Assembly: GCA_019188255.1 (NCBI GenBank)
Contig: JAETXT010000007.1
Span: 1,302,001-1,366,000, forward strand
Length of the DNA stretch: 64,000 nucleotides
Origin: Verticillium longisporum
Lineage: Eukaryota > Ascomycota > Sordariomycetes > Glomerellales > Plectosphaerellaceae
Reading direction: 5' to 3'
The notes beneath the pieces were generated by a model. The model had not been told where the DNA came from. It did no database searches and worked only from the letters and a program-made list of their open reading frames with translations. Made by a program: the position numbers and the translations under genes. Below are positions 21,564-33,641 of the stretch, one piece after another; the first letter of the stretch is position 1; each line of letters begins with the position of its first letter.

Positions 21564-24402
21564 TCATACAAAATCCCCCGCGGCGCGGGCCAGAATGCGG
21601 ATGTTGTCCACGAAACCCTCGATCAGCTCGGGGTACTTGTGGGGTTGGCCGCTCGTGGCTCGCTGGCCTTGATCAATGGTCACATGGGGCGCGAGCTCAA
21701 TCTCGAGTTCGTGCTCCTTGTCGACGCGTTGCGTGTTCTAAGTTCGGGTCAGCATCAAGCATGTCAAGAAGACAGAAAAGAGAGAGGGGGGCGGAACATA
21801 CCCCTGGACCAGGTACTGTCTGAGTCACCTGAGTCAGGTCCACCTGATAATGGCTCTGCGTGTAGCTGAGCCGGTCCTTGCTGCGATCGGGAAACTTGTT
21901 GCCGTGGCCGACGGCGATCTGCTCGAGCTCCTCGATGGGGCCGTCCCAGGCCGCTTCGAGGTTGATGCTGATGCGACAGTCAAGCGGCGCGTTGGGCATG
22001 TGAAGGTTAATGTCGGCAACGCGTGCTTTGACAATCTTGGCCAGAGGCTCTCCGGTCTTCTGGTCGTACGTGACGCGAACCTTGACACTGTGCTTCGGGT
22101 TGATGCGTGCCCGCACGCAGCCTGGAAGACGGCCCTGCAGCTGGCTCGGGATCTCGAAGAACTTGTCGACTTCGCGGCGATGCTTGTATTGCACCTGCAC
22201 ACGGTCTCTGACCCGAGGGTCAGGGTTCTGAGGATTCGTATTCAACACCTTGTCGTTGAGCCACTGGTTCATGCCCTTGTGTTGAGCCTAAAAAAAGAGT
22301 CAGCGATATTTCATTTACGAGAAGACTGTTGAGCCACATACCGCTGTCATGCTACTACGAAAGGCGATGCGGCCCGTGTCGTGCAGAAGACAAGCCGTCG
22401 TGACGAACTTTTCCACCCGCTCGTTCGTGTCCTTGTCGATCAGAGTTCCTAGCTTGGCTTCAATCTCAAACTCAACACCGCGATTGGCAATCTCGCCCGA
22501 GTCAGGATTGGCGACGACGTTGAGGTAAAGAAAGTCGGCGACATTCTTGGCAATCTCGTCTGTTGGCTTGACACCAGTAATGCTGGGCTCCCAAGGGCCC
22601 AGGATGGCCACAATCTCGTTGTTCGGGTTGTGATCGGCGACTGGGGCGCCCTTGAGCGAGTCGGACCTCACCGCTTCGGGCGAGGCATGCCGACTCGCGA
22701 GATCTTGCTTGATTTGCTCCTGCTTCACGACCACCGGAGGCTTGCCGTTCGTGCTGGGTGGTCCTCGTTTCTGGAGTTCGTAGTTGGCCTTGTTCAGGCG
22801 GCGGTTCTCTCGGGAGTCCCACCTCTGAGCCCAGACCGGAGGCGTCATGTGCCGTGCTCGCTCCTTCTGCAGAGCCTGGGGCCGAGCGGCAGGAGGCCGG
22901 GTCGAAGAGCGGCTCGGCGGGGCGCGGTCGCCGTTTACATGGCCGGGTGGCGGTGGCCTCGTTCCTGCCTTTTCCATTTCTCTTGGACTCAAATCACGAT
23001 CGGCCAGCTTTCGCTTCGCTGGTGTCGTGGCTCTCTCGCGTTCGGGGTCCATCATACTGGCCACCGAAGGTTGGACGGGGCGCATTTCAGTGTCGGCAAT
23101 TGTCGATGGGGGTGCGGACGGAGGGCCGCCAGTACTGCTCGGAAGGCTCGGCATGCGGGTTTTCGGACTGATGCTAACACTCCTCTCGCGTTCGCTGTTG
23201 GACTGGGATCTTCGGTGGGCGTCGTTGACGCGGGGGTCGTAGGCAGAATGTGAACTGGGAGCGCGAGGTATGGCGGTCGGTGGTGGAGGAGGAGGGGTGG
23301 CGTGAGATTGACTGATATGCGACGAAGCAGTCGATATTCGTTGTTGGTAAGGGCTCGAAGGGTGTGGGTAGCTCGGAGCAGCAGAAGATTGTCGTTGTCC
23401 GGCGGACAAAGGAGGGCCGAGGGGCGTCGGGGGCTGTGACGGTTGACGGTTATGTTCAGCGGGGTGTGGGCGGTTTGTCGCAACAGGGCTATTGTGTGGA
23501 TAAGGATGCCCGTACTGGTGCTGGCTTTGAGCGGATGTAGGTGTCGGGGTGGAGTGTGTCGACTGGGATCTCTGGTGAATAAAGGCGTGACCGCTCGAAG
23601 TGCCGATGGGAGGTGTCTGTGGCATCGAATGTTGTTGCTGTTGCGGCAGCTGCTGCTGTTGCTGCTGCTGCTGTTGCGGTTGCTGCTGGTGTGGCACATA
23701 GGGACCGCTGGGGTGGGCAGGCGGAGGTCCTGTCGCACCATGTGGCGGGCCAGACATGTGCGAGTAGCCATCTCGTGAAGGATAGGTGGTAGAGGGTGGA
23801 TATTGATGCCGTTGCACAGGGCTGGCGGTCGATTCGGGAGAGCCGTGCGCCGGACCGGACGGCGGGAATGGATACCCTTGGGTCGGCGCGCTCACAGAGG
23901 AGCTGGGGGTGTGACGATACGGTGATGGCCCGGGCATGGGAGCACCGCCAGGGGATCGCGGGTCGCTGTACTGGGTCTGCAGTGTCGGCTGAGGAGGTCG
24001 GTTTGGGTATGGCCCTGGTGTTTGGTATGGTGACTGCGGGGGATAGGAGCCAGAGTTTGGTCCAGGGCCGGGGCCAGCTTGTCCGTGGATGGAGTATTCT
24101 TGGGGCGCAGATGGCTTGCCTGGCGAGCTGTGCAGGGCATGGCTGTATGCCGACTCCCTAAAAGCGAAGGCCGTAGGACCTTGCGCCGGGGTGGTTGGGG
24201 TCTGCGCAGGCGGCGGCTGTTGCTGCTGGGGATGTTGTTGAGGATGATGCTGCTGCTGCTGCTGCTGCTGCTGTTGCTGCTGAGCATAATGGGGATGCGG
24301 CGGCGGTTGCTGTTGCTGCTGCTGCTTCGGAGGACCGTGTGGTGCAGGCTTTTCGGTTCGCTCGCCATCGTCGTTGGTGTTCATCAAGCTCCTGAGATCC
24401 AT
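21564..24402 (-). CDS. CET1: mRNA-capping enzyme subunit beta, RNA 5'-triphosphatase CET1
   Basis: Minus-strand exons 24402-22342, 22287-21802 and 21737-21564 encode 906 residues. The first ~570 residues are low complexity: runs of Gln, Pro and His, then Ser/Pro/Gly-rich sequence. The conserved metal-dependent triphosphatase fold occupies about residues 610-906. It includes ILGPWEP, the EIEAKLGTL metal-binding motif (about residue 650) and YKHRREVDKFFE. It also has VKVRVTYDQKTGE, the DCRISINLE segment and the second acidic motif EHELEIEL (about 858), all expected for fungal Cet1-type tunnel enzymes. It removes the gamma phosphate of nascent pre-mRNA in the nucleus, the first step of capping. 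The Gln runs are encoded by CAG/CTG repeats near 23640-23690 and 24225-24330. Introns are 54 and 64 bases with phase 0. Confidence 0.95.
24226..24330. repeat. CAG/CTG trinucleotide tracts coding polyglutamine in CET1
   Basis: Interrupted TGC/TTG triplet runs on the plus strand correspond to CAG/CAA glutamine runs in the N-terminal tail of CET1. A second cluster is at 23637-23690. They are likely length-variable. Confidence 0.8.
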
Positions 24403-24570
24403 GGCGATGAATTTCGCGATCTCGCGATGGGGCGGCGCGGGCGCGTCTCAGGACGATTGATGGAAAGCCGGGATCTTCCAGGGTGGCGGGTGTGTCGTGA
24501 CAGGCGATGCTTCTACTGCCGGCGCGGTTCCCTCGGTCCCATGAGGCTGCGCATGTGACGGGGCTCGTAG

Positions 24571-24601
24571 CGAGGCGAGGCGAGGCGAGGCGAGGCGAGG
24601 A
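24571..24601. repeat. CGAGG pentanucleotide repeat
   Basis: Six tandem CGAGG/GAGGC units are visible about 170 bases upstream of the CET1 start codon, in its probable 5' leader or promoter. Confidence 0.8.
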
Positions 24602-24855
24602 GGAACGAAGGGATGCTGAAGCGCAGGACGAATAATTTTCGGCCGCGAGTCGTCGTCGGTTATCGATGGTTGTCGGCACGGGCTATCATGTAGAGGTCGA
24701 ATGGCAAATGATGGGCATCACGCCAGTGTGATTCGGAGAATTGGAGATTGTCGGCTGGAGGATGAGCGAAGGTCGACCAGCCAGAAATGCTGCTGCTGCT
24801 GTTGGTGGGCGGAACGTGTAGGACAGAGAACAGAGAACCGAGAACCGTCTGCTGG

Positions 24856-24881
24856 GTGCGTGCGTGCGTGCGTGCGTGCGT
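24856..24881. repeat. GTGC tetranucleotide microsatellite
   Basis: Six tandem GTGC units are seen in the intergenic region upstream of CET1. Confidence 0.8.
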
Positions 24882-26540
24882 CTGCGTTTGCGACAGCGCA
24901 GAACAGTCGCGGATGCCTGAGGTCGGTCTGACGCGATTGGGTCGGCACTTGGAGAAATGATGAGGCGATGGGTTCGATGTGCACAATTTGGCGTGCGGTT
25001 ATTGACTAGAGCAAACGGGAAGAGATGCGAATGGATAGATGGATGGATGAATGAATCAATGAACCGTGCCGTGCAGTCAGGCAGATAGATAGGTAAGATG
25101 GTAGGTGGTAGGCAGGGTAAGGCAAGGTGCCTACCTAGGTAAGGTAGGATGCAACGGCAGAAACTGAGCGCGTGGTTGGTGGGCGCGTGGCAGGGATACG
25201 TCGTTGCGTTAAAAGATGGACAGAAGACAGCCGATGGTCAGTCACTCAGTCAGTTGATCTGTCAGTCTCCATTCTCAGGAATCAGGGGAATTCATGTTGA
25301 GACGAAAGATGTCGAAATGGACGGAGCCTATTGTCCTCGCTGTCCCCTTTGACGATAGCTTCTTCAGTCCGACCCAGACCAGCCTAGGTTGGTTCAAAAA
25401 TTCAGGATCTGTCTTAGGACGCTCCAGGCTACGTAACGTACTCAGTCAGAATCGCTTTTTACTTCATTCATCAAGTCTCAGGCTAGTGTAGTTTGGCTAA
25501 GGTAGTTGGAGGGAAAAAAAAAAAAGGCAAAGGCTGTCTGTCGATCCTCTCAGGGGCCATTGCAATGCACGGACGCAGTCACAGGAGGACAGGCAGCCAC
25601 CAAATAAGTGCATAGATGATGAGATGAGAGATCATGACGGACAAGGTTATCTAGGTCTGAATGCACAGCAGCATGGGCAGGCAAGGCAGATTGAGATGAT
25701 GGCCTGAGCGATGAAACCCAGCTATCGCACCTATGACATGGTGGTGAGGAAAAATCAATCCATTTCCACCGGCCACTCATCTTTTTTTTCCCCCTTGCCC
25801 CGGATCATATTTTTTTTCTTCCCTTGTCTTGGGTGAATGGGGCGGGATAAGGCCACATATGGCCTTACCGGGCGATTCTGGTATTGCCACAGGTCTGGCT
25901 TCCAGAAGCAGGCTTCAGACCTGTATGACGCATCCATGTTGGGCAAGTGAGAAACAGTCCCGGCCTGTGGCCTCCCACAAGGCCACGAACGCCAGTCCTG
26001 TGACAGGAGCTACTCTCCATGTGGTCTAGCGGGTTGGCAGACATGTTTCTCTGCTGTCTGAAATCACGTGATAAGGCTTCGCAAGCTCGGTAGTCAGCCG
26101 CCCGGCCCCTGGTCGCCTGCCGCCTGCCCTACCATCATGGCCCACCTTGCCTACCTGCAGACGGCCTTGACGGGAGCCAAGCCTAAAGCGTGCTTACTCA
26201 TGCTGTCGCCGGATGTGGGTCCGTGCAGCTCTACGCAAGCCAGCAGCGCCAGGCAGACTGTGCCTGACGTGGTTCATCTCGCGACCTCGCTTGCTGTTCC
26301 CTGGAGAGAGCACCAATCGACAACAACACCTCCATCGGCCTCCATCAGCCTCCATCCGCCGCTCTCCATCGACTCTTCGACATCAGGCGGCGCTCTGTAA
26401 TCGAATCTCAACCCGTCCAAAGCTGTTACTATCTTTCTTTCCTTACTCTCCTCCTGCAGCCGTTTTCGAACTTTCCACGTCACGAGTCGCCATCGCAACA
26501 GAATCATCCACACCCTTTCCACCTTCCGAGAGCTTTCAAA

Positions 26541-29500
26541 ATGCCGGGCCTGGTATCGGCAACCGGCGTTCTGGGCTTCCTCGCCGATGAGGAGAACGAG
26601 CTCAAGGTCTTCGCGCTTGAGACCCTGAATGACGATATCGACACCATCTGGACCGAGGTTGCTGGAGCTCTGGGCCAAATGTGAGTAGTTGCCTCCCTCC
26701 CATCTTCCCCCCCGAACTATCCAAGCTAACCGGGCCGTAGCGAGGCTCTCTACGAGGACGAATCTTTCCCCGACCGCCAGCTCGCTGCCCTCGTCCTTGC
26801 CAAGGTCTACTACCACCTCCAAGCCTACAAAGAGCATGAGCTTTGCCCTCGCCGCCGGCGATCTGTTCAAGCTCGACGCCCCTGGCGAGTTTGAGGAGAC
26901 CATCATCTCCAAGTGCGTCGACCACTACATTGCCGTCTGCGCTTCCGAGCACACCGTTCCCACCGCCGTCAAGAATGATGCATCGCTGCCTGCGCTGGCC
27001 ACGACTTTTGCCAGCGGTGCTGCCGACGGCACAGCTCTGATGTCGCCGACAACACCCTTCTCCCAGACCACCCTCCCGTCCAAGTCTCTGCTGTCCCGCG
27101 CCTCTGTCGACAACACGATTCTGGACCCTACCTTCCAGCCAGTAAAGAGGGCCGTTCCGGCTCCATCGCGCCTGTTGCCGACAAGTCCACCCGAGAAGCC
27201 CTGCAAAGGGTTGTCGAGCGCCTCTTTGAGTCGTGCTTGAAGGAGGGTCGCTACAGGCAAGTGGTCGGCATTGCTGTCGAGGCCAAAAACCTCGAGGTCC
27301 TCCGGCGAGTCATTAAGCGCGCCAGCGACGATGAGAAGACGGCCAAGGGCAAGGCGTCCGACGCTCCGAGCCCTGCCGACGAGCTCATGGAGTACGCCCT
27401 CAGCATATGCATGGATCTCGTCCAGGAGCGTAGCTTCAGGACGGAGATCTTGCGCCTCATTCTCGATCTGCTGAACGACATTCCAAACCCCGACTACTTC
27501 GCCATCGCGAAATGTGTTGTCTACCTCAACTCCGACGAGGAGGCGTCTCACATGCTCCGACAGCTCGTCTCGAATGAAGACCGCGTTTCCATTACCAATG
27601 CGTACCAGATCGCATTTGATCTATACGACAATGGCACACAGGAGTTCTTGGGCAAGATCATCAAGTCGCTGCCCTCTGGGGAGGCTCCCAAGAAGCCTGC
27701 TGCCTCCGAGGATGACAATGACGACAGTGAGGAGGCCGAGCCGCTACTGGAGAGCGAGGACTCTGCCGAAGAGCCGGTGTCGGATGACCTGGCCAAGGTC
27801 TATAAGAACATCCGCGCCATTCTGGACGGCAGCAAGACCATCAGGCTCAACCTTGAGTTCCTATACCGCAACAACCGTACCGACCTCAGCATCCTGAACA
27901 AGGTTCGCGACAGTCTTGAGGGCCGCAACTCCATCTTCCACACCGCCGTCACCTTCTGCAACGCCTTCATGAACCAGGGCACCACCAACGACAAGTTCTT
28001 CCGCGACAACTTGGATTGGCTCGGCAAGGCTGTCAACTGGTCCAAGTTCACCGCCACTGCTGCTCTCGGTGTCATTCACCGTGGCAACCTGACGCAGTCC
28101 CGGAAACTCCTCGAGCCGTACCTGCCCCAGGCCGGTGGCCTGAGCAGCGGATCCATCTTCAGCCAAGGTGGTGCTTTGTACGCCTACGGCCTGATTCATG
28201 CCAATCACGGAGCCGACGCCCTCGACTACCTCAAGACGCAGTTCGCGTCCGCCGAGGAGGAGGTGATCCAGCACGGCGGTGCTCTCGGACTGGGCATCGC
28301 AGGCATGGGTACTGGCTCCGAGGAGATCTTTGACAACCTCAAGAATGTTCTCTTCACCGACTCTGCCCTCAATGGTGAGGCCGTCGGTCTCGCCATGGGT
28401 CTGATCATGCTGGGCACTGGCAACGTCAAGGCTCTCGAGGACATGATTACCTACGCTCACGAGACGACGCACGAGAAGATTGTTCGCGGTCTTGCTATCG
28501 GCATGGCCCTGATCATGTACGGCCGCCAGGAGGGCGGGGACGCCATGATCGAGGGTCTCCTCAACGACCCTGACCCAACTCTGAGGTACGGTGGTATCAT
28601 GACCGTCGCCCTCGCCTACTGCGGCACCGGCAGCAACAAGGCCATTCGTAAGCTTCTCCACACTGCCGTGAGCGATGTGAACGACGACGTCCGCCGCATT
28701 GCTGTCATGAGCTTGGGTTTCATCCTGTTCCGCAAGCCCGGCAGCGTGCCCAGGATGGTCGAGCTCCTCTCCGAATCCTACAACCCTCATGTGCGTTACG
28801 GTTCCGCCATGGCGCTCGGCATCTCGTGTGCGGGCACCGGCCTCGACGAGGCCATCGACCTACTGGAGCCTATGATGAAGGATCCCACCGACTTTGTCCG
28901 CCAGGGTGCCCTCATCTCGCTCGCCATGATCATGATTCAGCAGAACGAGGTCATGAACCCCAAGGTGGCTGCGATCCGCAAGACGCTGAAGAAGGTCGTC
29001 GGCGACCGCCACGAGGACGCCATGACCAAGTTCGGCGCTTCGCTGGCTCTCGGCATCATTGATGCTGGTGGCCGCAACTGCACCATCGGCCTCCAGACCC
29101 AGAGCGGCAACCTGAACATGGCCGGCATTATTGGTATGGCCGTGTTCACGCAGTACTGGTACTGGTTCCCCTTCACCCACTTCCTCTCGCTGGCCTTCTC
29201 CCCGACATCCATCATTGGCCTCGACCACGACTTGGAGATCCCTCAGTGCACGTTTCACTGCGCTACTCGCCCCAGCCCCGTTGTCTACCTCCCCGAGCAG
29301 GAGGCCAAGGCCGAAGAGGGCCCCCCAATGGTGGCGCCCGCCGTGCTGTCGACGTCCGCCCAAGCCAAGCGCCGTGCTCAGAAGAAGGAGCGCGCCCAGC
29401 GTCGCGAGAGCATGGACATTGACCAGCCCAAGCCGGCTGTCGACAAGATGGAGGTTGACGAGGAGAAGAAGCCTAAGGCTGCCGACGAGTCGTCCAAGGA

Positions 29501-30120
29501 CAAGAAGGAGGCCGAAGGCGAGAAGGGCACCCCTGCCCCTGTGGATGCTAAGAAGAAGGCCGAGAAGGAGAAGGTCGGGTACGAGATTGAGAACATGTCG
29601 CGTGTTCTCCCGGGACAGCTCAAGTTCGTCAGCTTCCCGTCGGACCGGTACCGACCCGTCAAGAAGGTAAGCATTCTCCTATTCCGACGCGCGACAGAAT
29701 CCGGCAGCAAGCTAACAATGACACCAGCCCAGCGGTGGTCCCCTCCTCCTGGAGGACACGCAACCGGATGAGGAGAAGGTCCTCATGGAGGAGAAGCTGA
29801 AGAAGGTGACGACCGAGAAGGCCCCCGTCGCGGGCCAGAGGAACGGCGGCGGAGAGCGTCCTGAGATGACCACCCGCCAACAGCAGGAGCTCATTCAGCA
29901 GGCACTCCGCGCCGGCGCCAGCGGAGACCTCCGCTCGCTGAACGAGTTCAACAACCTGCTGAGCCAGACGCGGGTGCGCCACGATGACGACGACGACATG
30001 GGCGGCATTGGTGCCGCGGCGGCCGCTGGTGTTCTGACGGCGGTGGACGAGGATGGCGAGGGCGATGAGGAGGCGACTGTGCCGGATGAGTTTGAGTACT
30101 TTACCGACAGCGAGGACTAA
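26541..30120 (+). CDS. RPN2: 26S proteasome regulatory subunit RPN2, with two compensating frame breaks
   Basis: Exons 26541-26680, 26741-29666 and 29728-30120 total 3459 bases, 1153 codons, so the two breaks cancel overall. The protein starts MPGLVSATGVLGFLADEE and has the Rpn2 N-terminal helices (LYEDESFPDRQLAALVLAKVYY). A toroid of proteasome/cyclosome repeats follows (GGALGLGIAGMGTG, VGLAMGLIMLGTG, RYGGIMTVALAYCGTG, RYGSAMALGISCAGTG), then the conserved GMAVFTQYWYWFPF end piece and a Lys/Glu-rich insert. The tail is acidic (FEYFTDSED). Rpn2 scaffolds the proteasome base and binds Rpn13. Frame changes after LQAYKE at the AAAGAG of 26829-26835 and again at the GGG of 27149-27151. The intervening ~320 bases (SMSFALAAGDLFK...) are conserved sequence in the shifted frame. 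RPN2 is normally essential, so these are probably sequence errors. Confidence 0.93.
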
Positions 30121-30749
30121 GAAGGTCTGCCAGGCACGCTGCGAGAGATGCGTCGGGTAGACGTGAGGCCGGAATCGGAAGGGGCAACACGGAGCGAGGA
30201 GGTGTGTACACCAGACAAGGGAGGCGGGGAGGAGCAAACCGCTCCGCGGCTGTATTTCTAGCCTATTTGCAGCGACGGGGGCGGCTGGGTAGAGAAGGTA
30301 TAGATGGAAAGGCCTTTTTTTCTTTGCGCGCGAGAAGTGGCCGTCGGTTGTTGCTGTTGTTGTTGTACAGTAGGCGTGTTTGTACGTGTATGATACCGTG
30401 CCTTTCTGCCTTCGTCGTCTTGAGTTGCATGTCCCTTCGCACGTGAGGAAGATGGGAATGTATGAATGCATTATGCCTTTCCTCAACCACTGTCAAGGTG
30501 TGGATTATAATAAGTACATGAAACCCGTGAGAATGATGTCCTTGAAGAAGCGCCGCGCTTAACCCCCCGCCATCCTTCCGCTATCCGCTGGCCAGAAACG
30601 AAATCGCCCTTCTGCCATGCTTTGCTTGGAAGCCCGAAATCTCGCTACAGTTCCCCCCAGCACAGAAGGAAAAAAAGGCAGGAATGCCGATTGTATATTG
30701 GTTTTGGTTTTGGTTTTCTTCTTCGTCTTCTTTTTGCGTCCCTCGTCCC
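30121..30749. other. Convergent spacer between RPN2 and the sulfite oxidase gene
   Basis: About 630 bases between two stop codons. It contains T-rich and TTGTTG-rich stretches near 30345-30365 that look like 3' untranslated sequence. No gene is seen. Confidence 0.5.
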
Positions 30750-32631
30750 TCACCTGTTGTCTTCGTTGACGGCCTTCTCGGCCTGGCACTCGGAGCAGAC
30801 GCGGTACCGATGCCAAGCATTCGTGAGGTTGCCCCTAAAGTTCCAGATGGCCTCGTAGCCGTCGGGCTGGGCGTTGTACGCCTCGTCCGTCGCCTTGACG
30901 AGAAGCGTCGAGCACACCTTGCCGCCCTCGGGGCCGTCGCCAAAGGGCACGACGCCGTCGTAGCGCCACCGCTGCCAGGCCCAGGACTTGTGGCCGTGGT
31001 CCTGGGACGCCCGGTCCGGGCCGGGCTTGACCGTGTCGGCGAGGAGCTTGGCCTGGTCCCAGGTGCGGCCGTTGTCGAGGCTGACGTCGACGCGGACGAT
31101 GCGGCGTCCACCGCCCGAGTAGGCGTAGCCCGTGACGGCTGCTTCGCGGCCGCGGGCCTCGGGTGGCGGGGTCAGGAGGCGGCCGCCAGGAGCCTTCATG
31201 GGGGGCACAGCGGTCCAGGGGCCGAGCTTGACGGCGGTGATGGCGCTCGTGATCGGCATCTCCTGGATGGCAGGGGCCGTGGTCCAGCCGGGATGGGTGT
31301 GGTTGGGGTCCGGACAGCTTGTAGTCCTTTTGGTGCCTCTGGCTCTGGCTTTCGTCTTCAGAAACAATCACACGGCGAAGCCACTTGACGGAACGCGCCG
31401 CAACGTAACCGGGCACGAGGGCGCGAAGGGGGAAACCGTGATCAGGAGGTAGTGGTGCGCCGTTCATAGCATAGGCGAGGATCACGTCGCCGCGGGGTCA
31501 AGAACAGGATCGATGGGGATGGAGGCGCCGTATGATTCGAGACCGGCAAACTGCACGTGGCGAGCGTCCGTGTCTCCTGCGCGGGCTTCGGCGAGGGGGA
31601 AGCCCGCGTCGGCAAGCACATCGGGAAGCTTGTCGCCTTCCCAGACGGGGTTGGAGATAGCGCCGGCGTTCCACTGGGTGCCATTTGTGTCGCGTGCGTG
31701 GGGTGTCATGTCCTTGCGACGGTTGCCAGAGCACTGGAGAGTCGCCGCGATCTTGACGGGTTTGAACTTGGTCTTGAGGTCTTCGACGGTGTAGTCCTTG
31801 GTTGTGCCATCGAGGAGCTCAATGGTGAGGGTGTGTTGCTTTGGGTCTTCGACTTTGGGCACCCACATGTGGTTACGCACGTAAAAGAGCTCCTGCGGTG
31901 TGACAAATGTCTCGGCCAGCTCGTCCAGCGGTGTCTCAGCGTTGCGCGGCTTCGAGGTCATTATGACCAGCCTCTGGTCGCGGGCGGGATCGTCTCGGAA
32001 AGGGTCCTCGATAAGCTCTGCCGGGGGCTGCCCATCCACAAGATCGGCGACGTCGATGAGTCCGATCATGTACTGGGCAAGAATCTCGCGAACGTAGGGA
32101 GCCTTGTGGACGGTGAAGATGTTCCAGTAGGGGTCAATGCTGCCTCCGGCGGCGCGCAGGATGACGTCGCCTCCAGGATGTGCTCCGATCCAGTCTGTAA
32201 TGTCGTAGACCTTGTCCTCGTGCCGTGACCCACGGCCTCTCCGAGTCGGGTCCATGTTCCTTGACCTGAGATAACCTGAAGCGAGGTAGCTCGGGGTCTC
32301 GACTGTCATTGCGCTCAGGGGGCGGTGGAGCCTCGTCTTTTGTGGTGCTCGTCGGCTCAGCAAATCCAGCGAAGGCTGACAGCAGCCCAGCGCTGGCAAT
32401 GAGGGTGACGGTCGCTGGCCTGGCGCGGCGAGACGACCCCCACCAACACGTTCGCGGTCTGGACGACGGCGAAGACGACTTTGGTGGGGCGCGAGGTGAG
32501 GGCGAGGTGTGAAGGCATTGGCAACGTCGGGAGGAGGGCCGCACGGTCGAGGCAAGGTGTTGTCGGGTCGCCAGCTGCGAGAGTTCGCAGGTCAGGCGTC
32601 GAGGTGCCTGCAGGCATCGAGGTGCCTGCAT
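30750..32631 (-). CDS. Mitochondrial sulfite oxidase-like molybdoenzyme with cytochrome b5 domain, three frame breaks
   Basis: An intronless minus-strand gene of 1882 bases; correcting three one-base errors (two gains, one loss) gives 1881, exactly 627 codons and 626 residues. The N-terminus (MQAPRCLQAPRRLT...) is Arg/Ser-rich with no acids, followed by a hydrophobic segment, a mitochondrial intermembrane-space pattern. A cytochrome b5 domain follows, with heme-ligand HPGG (~153) and a second His in TVHKAPYV. Next is the molybdopterin domain with its Mo-ligand cysteine in LQCSGNRR (~300), then the dimerisation domain with WQRWRYDG. The family oxidises sulfite to sulfate. Breaks fall at 32223-32224 (inside WVTHEDKVYD), 31494-31497 (DPRGDVILAYAMNG) and 31305-31308 (SGPNHTHPGW). 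In-frame ATG at 32799 is an alternative start. Confidence 0.88.
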
Positions 32632-33641
32632 TGGGCGTCGAGTGTGACGTATTGCTGGTCGTTGTCTTTGTTGGTGGCGTTGTTCTTGTTTTTTTTTGGT
32701 TTGGTGGTTATTGGCGAGTTGCCGTCGGTGCAGGAGGTCTCCTTCTTGGAGCTGCGAGGGGGAAGTCAAGTGAGGCGTTGTCGGGAGGAGAGAAGGCAAG
32801 GGAGGTTATACGTAAGGTAAGAGTCAGTTCCTCGTTGGTGTCTGTGAGGCACCTCGTGACGATGCGTGGACTAAGGTAACAGGGATGCCGGCTCGGGGTT
32901 TGATGGGGCCCAGTTCAATTGGAACGAACGGCGAGGCAAGAGATAATGAACCCTTTTTTTTCTTATCAGGTGGACCGCGATCGGCGCAGGGTCGACTCCC
33001 CGGTACAGGTACCTTTGTACCTGACTTGGTGCCAGGGGCGGGCGTAGTCAAGGTGGTCAGGAGAGCAACGACATTGAAACCGCATCAGAAGCCGGGAGGT
33101 CGCCGACCTTCTTGTACACCGATTCTGCCTGCACCTGCACCTCGTGTGACTGAAGAGGAGAGAGAGGAGCGAGAGGATCGAGGGGAGCGAGGGGAGCGAG
33201 GGGAGAAACCCAAATGGTCACCGGGCATCGTTGGTGTCTCGGGTCGGCGACTTTGTTACGTATTGTCATGTCCCTGTCCGTGTCGCCTGCCCGATTGGAG
33301 ATGCATTTCGGCCGATGGTTGCCGCTGCCAGTTCCGCGACTCAGAAGGTGCGACGCTTGCTCCTCCCTCTTGTCGGGATGCACCTGCCGCTGCACCTGTG
33401 CTGCACCTGTGCTGCACCCGTGTCGTCACCGGCATTTGCTGTTGGCCGCACCTGTCCTGCCTCTGCTGCTGATCTAGAAGGCAGCTGCCACCGGCTGGTC
33501 AGGGGCAGGTCCAACTCACTGGCCATCACCTAAGCAGTGAACCACCACAGGAGGTACGGAAAGGAACAACATGCATCAACATCTATGAAAGAAAACCATC
33601 ACCAAACCCTAATCTCCGCCGAAGACTTCATCTCGCCCTCA
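32632..33641. other. Gene-free spacer upstream of the sulfite oxidase gene
   Basis: About 1 kb between two minus-strand genes. It holds the promoter of the molybdoenzyme gene and the 3' flank of the large zinc-finger gene. Short repeats are visible: GAGGGGAGC units at 33180-33205 and TGCACCTGTGC units at 33390-33418. No gene was recognised. Confidence 0.5.

Larger units (their letters stand above)
24403..26540. other. Divergent promoter region between CET1 and RPN2
   Basis: About 2.1 kb separate the two start codons and contain both promoters and leaders. Visible items are a GAGGC pentanucleotide repeat, a GTGC tetranucleotide repeat, an ACCTACCTAGGTAAGGTAGG element near 25130-25148 and several A/T homopolymers (25516-25526, 25780-25792, 25810-25819). 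No credible gene was seen. Confidence 0.5.

Noticed and set aside
27861..28790. 309-codon minus-strand open frame
   Set aside because: Antisense to the RPN2 repeat toroid; Val/Gly/Glu-rich shadow.
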